64,000 bases of DNA from Micromonospora sp. WMMD882 (GTDB lineage Bacteria; Actinomycetota; Actinomycetes; Mycobacteriales; Micromonosporaceae): NCBI RefSeq assembly GCF_027497255.1, contig NZ_CP114903.1:3410001-3474000 (forward strand). Reading direction: 5' to 3'. Of the stretch, positions 8,147 to 17,637 are shown one piece after another (the stretch's first letter is position 1; each line of letters opens with the position of its first letter). A model generated the notes under the pieces. The model made no database searches. It was not told the origin of the DNA and worked only from the letters and a program-made list of their open reading frames with translations. The translations under genes were made by a program, and so were the position numbers.

Positions 8147-9079
8147 GTGTCGATGCGGGAGCTGACCGTCCTCGGCACCGCCAGCCAGACGCCCACCCGC
8201 CGCCGCAACCACAACGGGTACGTGCTGCGCTGGGACGACGAGGTGATCCTCTTCGACCCGGGCGAGGGCAGTCAGCGGCAGCTCCTGCACAGCACGGTCA
8301 GCGCCACCGACCTGACCCGGATCTGCGTCACCCACTTCCACGGCGACCACGCCCTCGGCCTGCCCGGCGTCATCCAACGCCTCTCCCTGGACCGGGTGCC
8401 GCACCCGGTGGCCGTGCACTTCCCGGCCGGCGGCGCCGAGTTCTTCGCCCGGCTCCGGCACGCCACCAGCTTCCACGAGACCGCCGAGCTGCGCCCCGGG
8501 CCGATCACCGCCGACGGGCAGCGGGTCACCCTGCGCGGCGGGCACACCCTCACCGCCCGCCGACTGCGCCACCCCGTCGAGACGTACGGCTACCAGGTGG
8601 TCGAGCCGGACGGCTGGCGGATGGACCCGGCGCGGCTGGCCGCGTACGGCATCGGTGGGCGGGCCGTCGGCGAGCTGCGCCGCGTCGGCCACCTCGACCT
8701 CGACGGTCGCCGCGTGCGCCGCGACGAGGTGGCCGAGCCCCGGCCCGGCCAGCGGTTCGCGTTCGTGATGGACACCGGCCTGTGCGACGCGGTGTACGCC
8801 CTCGCCGAGCACGCCGACCTGCTGGTGATCGAGTCGACGTTCCTGGAGTCGGAGGCCGCGCTGGCCGCCGAGGTCGGGCACCTCACCGCCGCCCAGGCCG
8901 GGCGGGTCGCCGCCGAGTCCGGGGTACGCCGGCTGGTGCTCACCCACTTCTCCCAGCGGTACGCCGACCCGGCCCGGTTCGCCGCCGAGGCCGGCGCGCA
9001 CTTCACCGGTGAGCTGGTGGTCGCCGAGGACCTGAGCACGGTTGCCGTACCCGCCCGGCGGGTACCCTCGGCCGGGTGA
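8147..9079 (+). CDS. rnz: Ribonuclease Z (tRNase Z)
   Basis: 310 residues, metallo-beta-lactamase fold. The motif [13 protein letters not shown] is the zinc-binding HxHxDH signature with the GLPG extension specific to the RNase Z/ElaC branch. C-terminal landmarks include [14 protein letters not shown] and [10 protein letters not shown]. It cleaves 3' trailers from tRNA precursors. The start is GTG at 8147 after GGAGGGG. It is preceded by a long structured leader and overlaps the next gene by 4 bases (GTGA). Confidence 0.93.
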   Translation: MSMRELTVLGTASQTPTRRRNHNGYVLRWDDEVILFDPGEGSQRQLLHSTVSATDLTRICVTHFHGDHALGLPGVIQRLSLDRVPHPVAVHFPAGGAEFFARLRHATSFHETAELRPGPITADGQRVTLRGGHTLTARRLRHPVETYGYQVVEPDGWRMDPARLAAYGIGGRAVGELRRVGHLDLDGRRVRRDEVAEPRPGQRFAFVMDTGLCDAVYALAEHADLLVIESTFLESEAALAAEVGHLTAAQAGRVAAESGVRRLVLTHFSQRYADPARFAAEAGAHFTGELVVAEDLSTVAVPARRVPSAG

Positions 9080-9594
9080 CGCTCACCCTCCGCCACGCCG
9101 TCGCCGACGACCTGACGGCGGTCGGCGCCCTGCACCAGCGTTCCCGGGTGGCCGCGTACTCGCCGTTCCTGCCGCCGGAGGCGCTGGCCGTGCCCACCCC
9201 GGAGGCGATGGGCGAGTACTGGACGCAGCGGTGGCCGTACGAGCGCGACGACCACCTGATGACCGTCGCCGAACGGGCCGGTCGGCTGGTCGGCTTCAGC
9301 TACGTCGGCCCGGACGAGCTGGACGGCGTGGTCGACCCGACCGCGGCGATGCTGCGCGCCATCCACCTGGAGCCCACCGAGCAGGGCCGGGGCACCGGCC
9401 GGGCGCTGATGCTCGACGCCCTGCACACCATGCGCTCCTGGGGGCACACCCGGGCCACCCTGTGGGTGCTGCGGGACAACGCGCACGCCCGCCGCTTCTA
9501 CGAGCGCGGCGGCTGGACGCCCGACGGGCTCGAACGCGACGACCACATCGGGCTGGCCCTCGTCCCGCAGCTCCGCTACGCCCGCGCCCTCTGA
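9076..9594 (+). CDS. GNAT family N-acetyltransferase
   Basis: 172 residues. Acetyl-CoA loop [15 protein letters not shown], followed by [19 protein letters not shown], the standard C-terminal GNAT block. Its GTG start overlaps the rnz stop, so the two are co-transcribed and coupled. Actinobacterial relatives of this type are often called ribosomal-protein or aminoglycoside-like acetyltransferases, but the acceptor is unknown here. Confidence 0.85.
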   Translation: MTLTLRHAVADDLTAVGALHQRSRVAAYSPFLPPEALAVPTPEAMGEYWTQRWPYERDDHLMTVAERAGRLVGFSYVGPDELDGVVDPTAAMLRAIHLEPTEQGRGTGRALMLDALHTMRSWGHTRATLWVLRDNAHARRFYERGGWTPDGLERDDHIGLALVPQLRYARAL

Positions 9595-9596
9595 GC

Positions 9597-9621
9597 GGGC
9601 GGGGCCCGGTCGGCCCCGCCC
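9597..9621. terminator. Bidirectional terminator between GNAT gene and cbs
   Basis: A perfect 10-bp GC stem (9597-9606 with 9612-9621) with a 5-base loop, placed 2 bases after the plus-strand stop and 47 bases from the convergent cbs stop. Confidence 0.65.
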
Positions 9622-9668
9622 GACGCGCGGTCAGCGCGCCTTCTGGGCGGGGCCCGTCCGACGTGCGG

Positions 9669-11039
<1,371 letters not shown>

Positions 11040-11111
11040 CTCGGTGCCCTCTCCTCCGGTGCCGGCAGCGCCGCCGGTCAGACGGTTGGTCGACGCTCAG
11101 GGTACGTGCCG

Positions 11112-11468
11112 TCAGGGCGTCACGTGCCCGGGGATCACGGACGCGCGGCCCGCCTCCCACTCCAGGAAACGCTCCGTCTCGGCGAGCACGCTCCCGGCCA
11201 GCCAGGTGACCATCACCGCGTCGTCGACCAGCCCGAACACGGTCAGGAACAGCTCGGGCACCAGATCCACCGGGGAGGCGACATACGCCACCGCCGCGGT
11301 CATCAGGGCCAGCCGGAGGCCGCCGTCGTACTCGCCGCGCGCGGTGGCCCGGATCATCCGGGGCAGGGCCGCCAGCCGGGCGCCCAGGGACGGGCCGCCC
11401 CGCGCGCCGGCCAGCAGTGCCCGGCCCAGCGCGGTGAACGCCGCCGCACGTTTCAACGTCCTCGCCAT
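11112..11468 (-). CDS. DUF1232 (YkvA-like) small membrane protein
   Basis: 118 residues. The motif AYVASPVDLVPE followed by LGLVDD-type residues (VFGLVDDAVMVTWLAG) is characteristic of DUF1232/YkvA proteins, thought to be membrane-associated and of unknown function. One or two hydrophobic stretches (about 50-90) could span the membrane. Start ATG 11468 with GGGGAC upstream. It precedes cbs on the same strand with a 72-bp gap that contains a likely cbs promoter, so the two may be separate units. Confidence 0.8.
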   Translation of the reverse strand: MARTLKRAAAFTALGRALLAGARGGPSLGARLAALPRMIRATARGEYDGGLRLALMTAAVAYVASPVDLVPELFLTVFGLVDDAVMVTWLAGSVLAETERFLEWEAGRASVIPGHVTP

Positions 11469-11651
11469 GTCGGTCCCCTTCTTCTCTCGACCAGCGTGCC
11501 GGACCGCCGCAACCGCGCCCGGCCACCGTCGCCGCCGCGCGGGCCGGAGCGGTCCGGCCCCCCGGGACGTACCCAGAACGGTCGTCGATCAGGCACGGTC
11601 CGGACGCTGCGCGGACAGCGGCGTGTCGGTGTCGCGCGGTACTGTCGGCTC

Positions 11652-12842
11652 ATGGGTGTGGTGGCTGATTCCGGCGCACCGATCGATGCGCGTTGGCGGC
11701 GTGCCCGGCAGGTCGCCCGCTACACCGCGCTCGGCGCGGGCGCCACCGCGGCGGCCTTCGCCACCACCACCGGCGTCCTGCTCGGGCAGGCCAAACACGC
11801 CCGCCGGACGATCCCGGTCGCCGAGGCGCCCCCGCCCCGCTGCGACGGCGTCTACGGCGCGAAGCTTCCCGGCCCGCCGATCACCATGGTCGTCCTCGGT
11901 GACTCCTCCGCCGCCGGTTACGGCGTACGCCGCCGCCGCGAGACCCCGGGCGCGCTGCTCGCCACCGGCCTGTCCCGCCGGTTACGGCGGCCGGTGCGGC
12001 TGTGCCGGTTCGCCGTGGTCGGCAGCCTGTCGGCCGGGCTGCGGCCACAGGTCGAGGCCGCCCTGGAGGAGCAGCCCGACGTCGCGGTCATCCTGGTCGG
12101 CGGCAACGACGTCACCAACCGCACCCCGCAGGCGGTGGCCGTCCGATACCTGGTCGACGCGGTCCGGGCGCTGCGCGCCGCCGGCGTCGAGGTGGTCGTC
12201 GGCACCTGCCCCGACCTGGGCACCATCCAGCCGATCCGGCCGCCGCTGCGCTGGCTGGCCCGGCGGTGGGGCCGACAGCTCGCCGCCGCCCAGACGGTGG
12301 CGGTGGTCGAGGCCGGCGGCTGGACGGTCTCCCTCGGCGACCTGCTCGGCCCCCGGTTCGCGGCCGAGCCGACCCGGATGTTCGCCTGGGACAGGTTCCA
12401 CCCGTCCGCCGAGGGGTACGCGGTCGCCGCGTCCGCGCTGCTGCCGACGGTCCTGTCCGCGCTCGGCGCCGGTCCCGAGCGCCGCGCCCTGACCCGGGGT
12501 GAGGGCGTCCGGTCGTTGCCGCAGGCCGCCCAGGAAGCCGCCCGGCACCCGGGCACCGAGGTCAGCGCCACCCAGGTCAGCGGCCGGTCACGTGGCCCGG
12601 ACGGGCGCTGGGCGCAACTGCGCCGACGCGCGTTCGTGGCGGTCGGCGCGCTCCCGCCGCACGCCACCGGCACGTCGGCGGCGGGCAGCGCCGTCGGCCG
12701 GCGACCGACGTCCGGCCCGGCAGCGCCGCCGGCCCGGGGCAGCACGGTGACAGCACCGGACGACGGCGCGACAATGCCGTCGGCGGGTGAGCCGACCGGG
12801 TCGACCGGCGGCGTGGAAACCCCCGTGGAGGGACGAGCATGA
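11652..12842 (+). CDS. SGNH/GDSL hydrolase with N-terminal membrane anchor
   Basis: 396 residues. A basic N-terminus is followed by a hydrophobic stretch (about 25-45), so the enzyme is probably exported or anchored. The SGNH catalytic blocks are intact: VVLGDSSAAG (Asp84-Ser85, Ser nucleophile), VGGNDVTN (block III Asn) and DRFHPSAEGY (block V, Asp and His). The last 120 residues are low-complexity linker rich in Ala, Gly, Thr and Arg. It is a lipase/esterase-type hydrolase; the substrate is unknown. ATG 11652 lies 6 bases after TACTGT, suggesting leaderless transcription. It overlaps the next gene by 4 bases. Confidence 0.88.
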   Translation: MGVVADSGAPIDARWRRARQVARYTALGAGATAAAFATTTGVLLGQAKHARRTIPVAEAPPPRCDGVYGAKLPGPPITMVVLGDSSAAGYGVRRRRETPGALLATGLSRRLRRPVRLCRFAVVGSLSAGLRPQVEAALEEQPDVAVILVGGNDVTNRTPQAVAVRYLVDAVRALRAAGVEVVVGTCPDLGTIQPIRPPLRWLARRWGRQLAAAQTVAVVEAGGWTVSLGDLLGPRFAAEPTRMFAWDRFHPSAEGYAVAASALLPTVLSALGAGPERRALTRGEGVRSLPQAAQEAARHPGTEVSATQVSGRSRGPDGRWAQLRRRAFVAVGALPPHATGTSAAGSAVGRRPTSGPAAPPARGSTVTAPDDGATMPSAGEPTGSTGGVETPVEGRA

Positions 12843-13642
12843 GCGAGCGGAACTCCCGCGTCGAGCTGGCCCGCGTGGGCCGGGCCGCGGCCCTGTCCCT
12901 GCTGGCCGGCACGGTCGGCGGCGCCGCCGTCCTGGCCGGTGAGGCGTTCGTCGCCCGTAACCGCCGGTACGCCCAGCCCGAGCTGGGCCTGGCGCTGCGC
13001 GCCACGGTCGGGCGGCTCGGCGCGCCCCCGCTCCGGCTCGTCCTGCTCGGTGACGCCGCCGCGCTCGGCGTCGGGGTGGCGCACTTCGACGACACGGTCG
13101 GCGGGCAGCTCGCCAACCTGCTCACCGAGGGGCCCACCGGCCGCCGGGTGCACCTGTCCAGCGTCGGGGTCTCCGGGTCCCGCTCCACCGACCTGGCCAC
13201 CCAGGTGGCCCGCGCCCTGCTCGGGGAACGCCCCGACGTGGCGGTCATCCTGATCGGGGCACACGACGCCACCACCCTGCGACGGCCGTCCGACACCGCC
13301 GCCTACCTGGGCGGCGCGGTCCGCCGGCTCTGCGACGCCGGCGTGGAGGTCGTCGTCGGCACCTGCCCCGACCTGGGCGCGGTCCGGGCGATCGCTCCGC
13401 CGCTGCGGCAGGTGGTCGGCTGGGCCGGGCGACGCACCGCCCGCGCCCAGACCGTCGCCGTGCTGGAGGCCGGCGGCACGGTGGTGGATCTCGCCGCCGA
13501 GACCGGTCCGGTCTTCCGGGCCGACTCGGCGACGCTCTGCCACGACGGCTTCCACCCCTCCGCCGACGGCTACCGGGTGTGGGCGCACGCCCTGCTCCCG
13601 GCGGTCGTCGCGGCGGCCTCCGTCTCCTCCTCCCCGCACTGA
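12839..13642 (+). CDS. SGNH-fold paralogue lacking the catalytic serine (likely pseudoenzyme)
   Basis: 267 residues, clearly homologous to the preceding protein (shared VEVVVGTCPDLG, TVAVLEAGG and FHPSADGY). The active site has decayed. Block I reads LLGDAAALG, so the Ser nucleophile is Ala73. Block III reads IGAHDATT, so the oxyanion Asn is His. The block V residues DGFHP remain. An N-terminal hydrophobic segment (about 12-35) suggests the same location as its partner. ATGA overlap with the upstream gene implies co-translation. It may be a non-catalytic partner or regulator; that is inference. Confidence 0.85.
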   Translation: MSERNSRVELARVGRAAALSLLAGTVGGAAVLAGEAFVARNRRYAQPELGLALRATVGRLGAPPLRLVLLGDAAALGVGVAHFDDTVGGQLANLLTEGPTGRRVHLSSVGVSGSRSTDLATQVARALLGERPDVAVILIGAHDATTLRRPSDTAAYLGGAVRRLCDAGVEVVVGTCPDLGAVRAIAPPLRQVVGWAGRRTARAQTVAVLEAGGTVVDLAAETGPVFRADSATLCHDGFHPSADGYRVWAHALLPAVVAAASVSSSPH

Positions 13643-13675
13643 CCGACCGGGTCGACCGGCTTCCCGGGCAAGTTA

Positions 13676-13693
13676 CCCACGGGTTAACGTGGG
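13676..13693 (+). promoter_or_regulatory. Inverted repeat at the thiolase start
   Basis: CCCACG-GGTTAA-CGTGGG, 6-bp arms, lies 3 bases before the thiolase ATG and overlaps its ribosome-binding region. It could be a repressor operator or an RNA hairpin that hides the start. Confidence 0.4.
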
Positions 13694-13696
13694 GGC

Positions 13697-14959
13697 ATGC
13701 CGACCGAGTCGTCCCGCGACGCCGTCATCGTCGCCACCGCCCGCTCCCCCATCGGCCGGGCGCACAAGGGTTCCCTCCGCGACGTCCGCCCGGACGACCT
13801 CGCGGCGACCATCGTCCGGGCCGCGCTGGACAAGGTCCCGCAGCTCGACCCGACCCAGATCGACGACCTCTACCTGGGCTGCGGGCTGCCCGGCGGCGAG
13901 CAGGGCTTCAACATGGCCCGGGTGGTCGCCACCCTGCTCGGGCTGGACACCCTGCCCGGCGCGACGCTGACCCGCTACTGCGCCTCCTCGTTGCAGACCA
14001 CCCGGATGGCGATGCACGCGATCCGGGCCGGCGAGGGCGACGTGTTCGTCTCCGCCGGGGTGGAGTGCGTCTCCCGGTACGCCCGGGGCAACTCCGACGG
14101 CCTGCCGCCCGAGGCGCAGGCGCTGGTCGGCGGCGGCTGGGAGAACCCCCGCTTCGCCCCGGCCCGGGAGCGGTCCGCGCGGCGTGCCGCCGGCGGCGCG
14201 GAGACCTGGACCGACCCACGCGACTCCGGCGAGCTGCCCGACATCTACCTGACCATGGGCCAGACCGCGGAGAACCTGGCCCAGGCGTACGACGTGAGCC
14301 GCGCCGACATGGACGAGTTCGGCGTACGCAGTCAGAACCTCGCCGAGAAGGCGATCGCCGACGGCTTCTGGGCCCGGGAGATCACCCCGGTCACCACCGG
14401 AGACGGCACGGTGGTCAGCACCGACGACGGTCCCCGGCCGGGGGTGACCCTGGCGGGCGTGGCCGGCCTCAAGCCGGTGTTCCGCCCGGACGGCCGGATC
14501 ACCGCCGGCAACTGCTGCCCGCTCAACGACGGGGCCGCCGCCGTGGTGGTGATGAGCGCCCAGCGGGCCCGTGACCTGGGGATCACCCCGCTGGCCCGGA
14601 TCGTCTCCACCGGCGTGACCGCCCTCTCCCCCGAGATCATGGGCCTCGGTCCGGTCGAGGCGTCCCGGCAGGCGTTGCGTCGGGCCGGCATGACCATCGA
14701 CGACGTGGACCTGGTGGAGATCAACGAGGCGTTCGCCGCGCAGGTGATCCCCTCCTACCGGCAGTTGGACATCCCGGCGGAGAAGCTGAACGTGATGGGC
14801 GGGGCGATCGCCGTCGGCCACCCGTTCGGCATGACCGGGGCCAGGATCACCGGCACCCTGCTCAACGCCCTCGACTGGCACGACAAGAGCATCGGCCTGG
14901 AGACCATGTGCGTCGGCGGCGGCCAGGGCATGGCCATGGTCCTCGAACGCCTCTCCTGA
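13697..14959 (+). CDS. Acetyl-CoA acyltransferase (thiolase)
   Basis: 420 residues, full-length thiolase. The acyl-accepting cysteine is Cys95 (RYCASSLQT), the catalytic His375 sits in GHPFGMTG and the second cysteine is Cys405 (CVGGGQGMAM). It cleaves 3-ketoacyl-CoA in beta-oxidation or condenses acetyl-CoA. FadA-like actinobacterial thiolases have this arrangement. No partner hydratase/dehydrogenase is adjacent, so the pathway is uncertain. ATG 13697 follows an inverted repeat, and two GC hairpins follow the gene. Confidence 0.9.
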   Translation: MPTESSRDAVIVATARSPIGRAHKGSLRDVRPDDLAATIVRAALDKVPQLDPTQIDDLYLGCGLPGGEQGFNMARVVATLLGLDTLPGATLTRYCASSLQTTRMAMHAIRAGEGDVFVSAGVECVSRYARGNSDGLPPEAQALVGGGWENPRFAPARERSARRAAGGAETWTDPRDSGELPDIYLTMGQTAENLAQAYDVSRADMDEFGVRSQNLAEKAIADGFWAREITPVTTGDGTVVSTDDGPRPGVTLAGVAGLKPVFRPDGRITAGNCCPLNDGAAAVVVMSAQRARDLGITPLARIVSTGVTALSPEIMGLGPVEASRQALRRAGMTIDDVDLVEINEAFAAQVIPSYRQLDIPAEKLNVMGGAIAVGHPFGMTGARITGTLLNALDWHDKSIGLETMCVGGGQGMAMVLERLS

Positions 14960-15002
14960 CCGTCCGCCGGCGGCGGCTCCACCCGCACCGCCCACCCGGC
15001 GA

Positions 15003-15022
15003 CGGCCCGCCGGATCGGGCCG
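15003..15022 (+). terminator. Hairpin after thiolase
   Basis: A 7-bp stem (15003-15009 with 15016-15022) with a 6-base loop, 43 bases after the thiolase stop. Confidence 0.45.
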
Positions 15023-15053
15023 CCGCCGTGACCCACGCCGCCCTCACCCACGC

Positions 15054-15086
15054 CGTCGGGCCCCGGCTCACCGCCGGGGCCCGACG
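15054..15086. terminator. Bidirectional terminator between thiolase and lectin genes
   Basis: A perfect 13-bp stem (15054-15066 with 15074-15086) with a 7-base loop, 17 bases from the lectin stop codon in the convergent gap. Confidence 0.65.
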
Positions 15087-15103
15087 CTCCCCTCGACGCC
15101 GGG

Positions 15104-15778
15104 TCAGCCCCAGCTACCGACGTAGCGGCGCTCCCAGTGCTGGTTGTACCCGCCGACGCAGGTGCCCTGGACCACGTGCGCGCCGTGCGCCTGGCTGGCG
15201 TGCGCCACGTCCAGACACTTGTCGCTGTGCCTGGCCCGGATCTCGAAGAAGCCGTTCAGGAGGTCCCGCACCCACCACTGCTGGTTGACGCCGTTCCAGC
15301 AGGTGGCCTGCACCACGGGCGCGCCGTGGGCGAGACTGGCGTGCGCCACGTCCAGGCACATGCCGCTGTGCTGCGGCCGGAGCAGGAAGTAGCCGTTGCC
15401 CAGGCTGACCTGCTGCCAGCGCTGGTTGGCCCCACCCCAGCAGTTGCCCTGCACGACCTGGGTGAGGTGCGCGACGCTCGCGTTCGCCACGTCCAGGCAC
15501 TTGTTGGCGCTGTGCCGGGGCCGGAACTCGTAGTAGGCCACAGCCTGGACGCCCACCCCCGCCGCCCCGCCGCCCGCCGCCACCTCGCCCGACGCCCCAC
15601 CGGTACGCGCCGCCACGCCAGCCTGCGCGACGCCAGCCCCGCCCGCCAACAGACCGCTGGCCAGGAACACGGCGAGCAACGTCCGCAGCGTGAGCCGCCG
15701 GACCCCCCGCCGACCCCGACGCGATCCACCGGTCACCCGCTCCGACAGCCGAAATCCACTGGTGTCCACCGAGAACAC
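15104..15778 (-). CDS. Secreted ricin-type beta-trefoil lectin
   Basis: 224 residues. A twin-arginine-rich, hydrophobic signal segment (about residues 20-55, ending AQAG) is followed by a short linker and a single ricin-type domain made of three repeats. Each repeat has the form RxxHSxxCLDVAxAS...VVQxxCxxGxNQxW, with the QxW motifs as NQRW, NQQW and NQHW. Six regularly spaced cysteines suggest one disulfide per repeat. It should bind galactose- or xylan-type glycans outside the cell. Unusually, no catalytic domain is attached, so it is a stand-alone lectin. Confidence 0.88.
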   Translation of the reverse strand: MFSVDTSGFRLSERVTGGSRRGRRGVRRLTLRTLLAVFLASGLLAGGAGVAQAGVAARTGGASGEVAAGGGAAGVGVQAVAYYEFRPRHSANKCLDVANASVAHLTQVVQGNCWGGANQRWQQVSLGNGYFLLRPQHSGMCLDVAHASLAHGAPVVQATCWNGVNQQWWVRDLLNGFFEIRARHSDKCLDVAHASQAHGAHVVQGTCVGGYNQHWERRYVGSWG

Positions 15779-15923
15779 TCCTCACCTCGTCGGTTCCCGG
15801 CCCTCCGGGACCTGCGGACACCACCCTGACCCACGCGTCCCCCGTCCGGCGTTTTCCCGGACACCCCCTCCCCGCTCCCCCGCCCCGTCACCAACGTCCA
15901 TGGACAGAACACCTGGATCGACA

Positions 15924-15968
15924 GGGCGGGGCAGGGGCGGGGGCGGGGGGCGGGGGGCGGGGGGCGGG
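15924..15968. repeat. G-run tract (GGGGC/GGGGGC repeats)
   Basis: Seven or so runs of 3-6 G separated by single C or CA, ending at the stop codon of the next minus-strand gene. It can form a G-quadruplex on the plus strand. It lies in the 190-bp spacer upstream of the lectin gene. Confidence 0.6.
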
Positions 15969-16337
15969 TCAGAGGGCGCGTTGGGTGGTGGTTACGGCGG
16001 CGGTGGCCCGGGCCGGTGCGGATGGAGTGGCGGGACCGGGTGGGGGTGGGGTGGGGGCGGCTAGGAGGAGGTCGGTGGTGACTACGCGGAGCTGGTCGGG
16101 GAGAGCGAGGTCGTTGTCGAGGCGGGGCACGGGCCGGCGCGGCTGCCCTTCGACGTCGGCGGCCAGATCGGCTACGTCCTGCACCAGCTTGTGCACCAGG
16201 TCGGCGCGGGACAGGTCGTCACCCGAGGCCCGTGCCGCCCAGCGGGGCGCCTGCCAGTGACCGACCTGGTTGACCAGGGACGCCACCGCCCGCTCCAGTT
16301 CCTGTGCCGGGTCGCCCCCGGCGACTGCTGCGCTCAC
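15969..16337 (-). CDS. Conserved-looking hypothetical protein
   Basis: About 122 residues, no motif recognised. The N-terminal 90 residues are non-repetitive and helical-looking (ELERAVASLVNQVGHW, then DLVHKLVQDVADLAAD), and the C-terminus is low-complexity Pro/Thr/Ala. I prefer GTG 16337 because TACACT lies 7 bases upstream as a -10 box for a leaderless transcript. An ATG at 16370 would add 11 residues. Codon bias fits a real gene on this strand. The C-terminal codons run into a G-rich tract. Confidence 0.6.
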   Translation of the reverse strand: MSAAVAGGDPAQELERAVASLVNQVGHWQAPRWAARASGDDLSRADLVHKLVQDVADLAADVEGQPRRPVPRLDNDLALPDQLRVVTTDLLLAAPTPPPPGPATPSAPARATAAVTTTQRAL

Positions 16338-16344
16338 CCGGGCG

Positions 16345-16350
16345 AGTGTA
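16345..16350 (-). promoter_or_regulatory. -10 box for leaderless transcript
   Basis: TACACT on the minus strand ends 7 bases before GTG 16337. No good -35 was found. Confidence 0.4.
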
Positions 16351-16512
16351 CGGACGACCCGAAGGCGCATCCGCGGGAAGGCGGGACCGCAGCCAGAGCG
16401 GAACCGGGACCGGGACCGGAGCCGGGGCTGAGGCCGAAGCCGGGGTCGGAGACGCCGGACGCCCGCCTCCGCTACGGCGGAGACGGGCGGCCGGCGGGCG
16501 GCGCGACTACGG

Positions 16513-17343
16513 TCAGTCGTCGCCCTGGAAGTAGCTCAACAGGCGCAGGATCTCGATGTAGAGCCAGATCAGGCTGACCAGGATGCCGAAGGCGGCCACC
16601 CACGAGTAGCGCTGGGGCAGCCCCATCCGGACGCCCTCCTCGACCTCGTGGAAGCTCAGGATGAAGCTGAGCGAGGCGACCACGATGCAGACCAGGCTGA
16701 AGCCGATCGCCAGCGGGCTGCCGTCACGCAACCCGGTGTTGATGCCGAACAGCGCCAGCACCAGGTTGATCAGCATGACCGCGAAGAGGCCGACCATCAC
16801 GGCGATCATGCCGCGGACGAACTTCGGGGTGGCCCGGACGACGCGCGCCTTGTACAGGATCGCCATCAGGAAGAACACGCCGAACGTCGCGGTGACGGCC
16901 TGGAGCACGATGCCGTCGTACAGCGACTCGAAGGCCTTGCTGACCATGCCGACGAAGACGCCCTCCACGAGGGCGTACGCGACGACGAGCGCCGGGTTGG
17001 CCATCCGGGAGAACGAGATGATCAGGCCGAGCGCCAGCCCGACGATGGCCGCGCCGATCCAGGCCACGCCGACGAACACGTCGGGCACCAGCACCCATGC
17101 CGCGGCGGCCGAGGCGCCGGTGATGGCGAGCAGCAGGACGGTCTTGACCACCACGTCGTCGAGCGACATGGGGGTAACGGTGGGCGGCGCGGCCGGGTAG
17201 CCGGCAGCCGTCGGGTAGCCCGCTCCCGGGTACTGCTGGGGATGACCGGGCTGTCCGTACGGCCCGGTCGGGGCATACCCGGTCGCCCGTTCCCGTTCGG
17301 CCGCCTGGCCGAGCCGGGCGAGCACCGGGTTCGAGGTCTTCAC
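16513..17343 (-). CDS. Bax inhibitor-1/YccA family membrane protein
   Basis: 276 residues. The N-terminal 60 residues are Pro/Gly/Tyr/Gln-rich and cytosolic. They are followed by about seven hydrophobic segments from residue 65 to the end, the BI-1/YccA layout, with the conserved SFxEVEEG and a final FQGDD. Actinobacterial members of this family share the Tyr/Gly/Pro-rich tail. The family forms pH-sensitive calcium leak channels in some bacteria; the role here is unknown. Monocistronic, between a hypothetical gene and tRNA-Leu. Confidence 0.88.
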   Translation of the reverse strand: MKTSNPVLARLGQAAERERATGYAPTGPYGQPGHPQQYPGAGYPTAAGYPAAPPTVTPMSLDDVVVKTVLLLAITGASAAAAWVLVPDVFVGVAWIGAAIVGLALGLIISFSRMANPALVVAYALVEGVFVGMVSKAFESLYDGIVLQAVTATFGVFFLMAILYKARVVRATPKFVRGMIAVMVGLFAVMLINLVLALFGINTGLRDGSPLAIGFSLVCIVVASLSFILSFHEVEEGVRMGLPQRYSWVAAFGILVSLIWLYIEILRLLSYFQGDD

Positions 17344-17449
17344 TGTCAGCCTCCCTCAGGGGGTCCATGCACGGTGAACGTGCCTGTCCAGGGTAAACCG
17401 CCGGCCCACCCCCATGGCGATCACCAGGCTGTACGGAAGCTGAGAGTCC

Positions 17450-17532
17450 GGTGCCCGGGGCGGGGCTCGAACCCGCACGCCTTGCGGCAGCCGCTTTTAA
17501 GGCGGCCGTGTCTGCCGTTCCACCACCCGGGC
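17450..17532 (-). tRNA. tRNA-Leu (anticodon UAA)
   Basis: On the minus strand the acceptor arms GCCCGGG and CCCGGGC pair. The T-arm reads GCGGGTTCGAGCCCCGC, a long variable arm (TGCCGCAAGGCG) is present as in class II tRNAs, and the anticodon loop is CTTAAAA with UAA in the middle. It is the only tRNA seen in the window. UUA is the rare Leu codon in high-GC actinomycetes, and in Streptomyces the UUA-reading tRNA (bldA) is a developmental regulator. This anticodon reads UUA (and UUG by wobble), so this is the bldA-equivalent gene. Confidence 0.88.
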
Positions 17533-17624
17533 GGGTGCCGCGCCTCACACGCCGACACGTGGCGGCGCAGTGTCACGGTAACCGGTCCCGCCGGACCGGG
17601 CGTACCCCGTGGCCGGTACGGCAC

Positions 17625-17630
17625 TAGGGT
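17625..17630 (+). promoter_or_regulatory. -10 box for leaderless transcript
   Basis: TAGGGT ends 7 bases before GTG 17638, the same hexamer and spacing as before the DUF885 and xseA genes in this window. Confidence 0.45.
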
Positions 17631-17637
17631 CGAGGCC

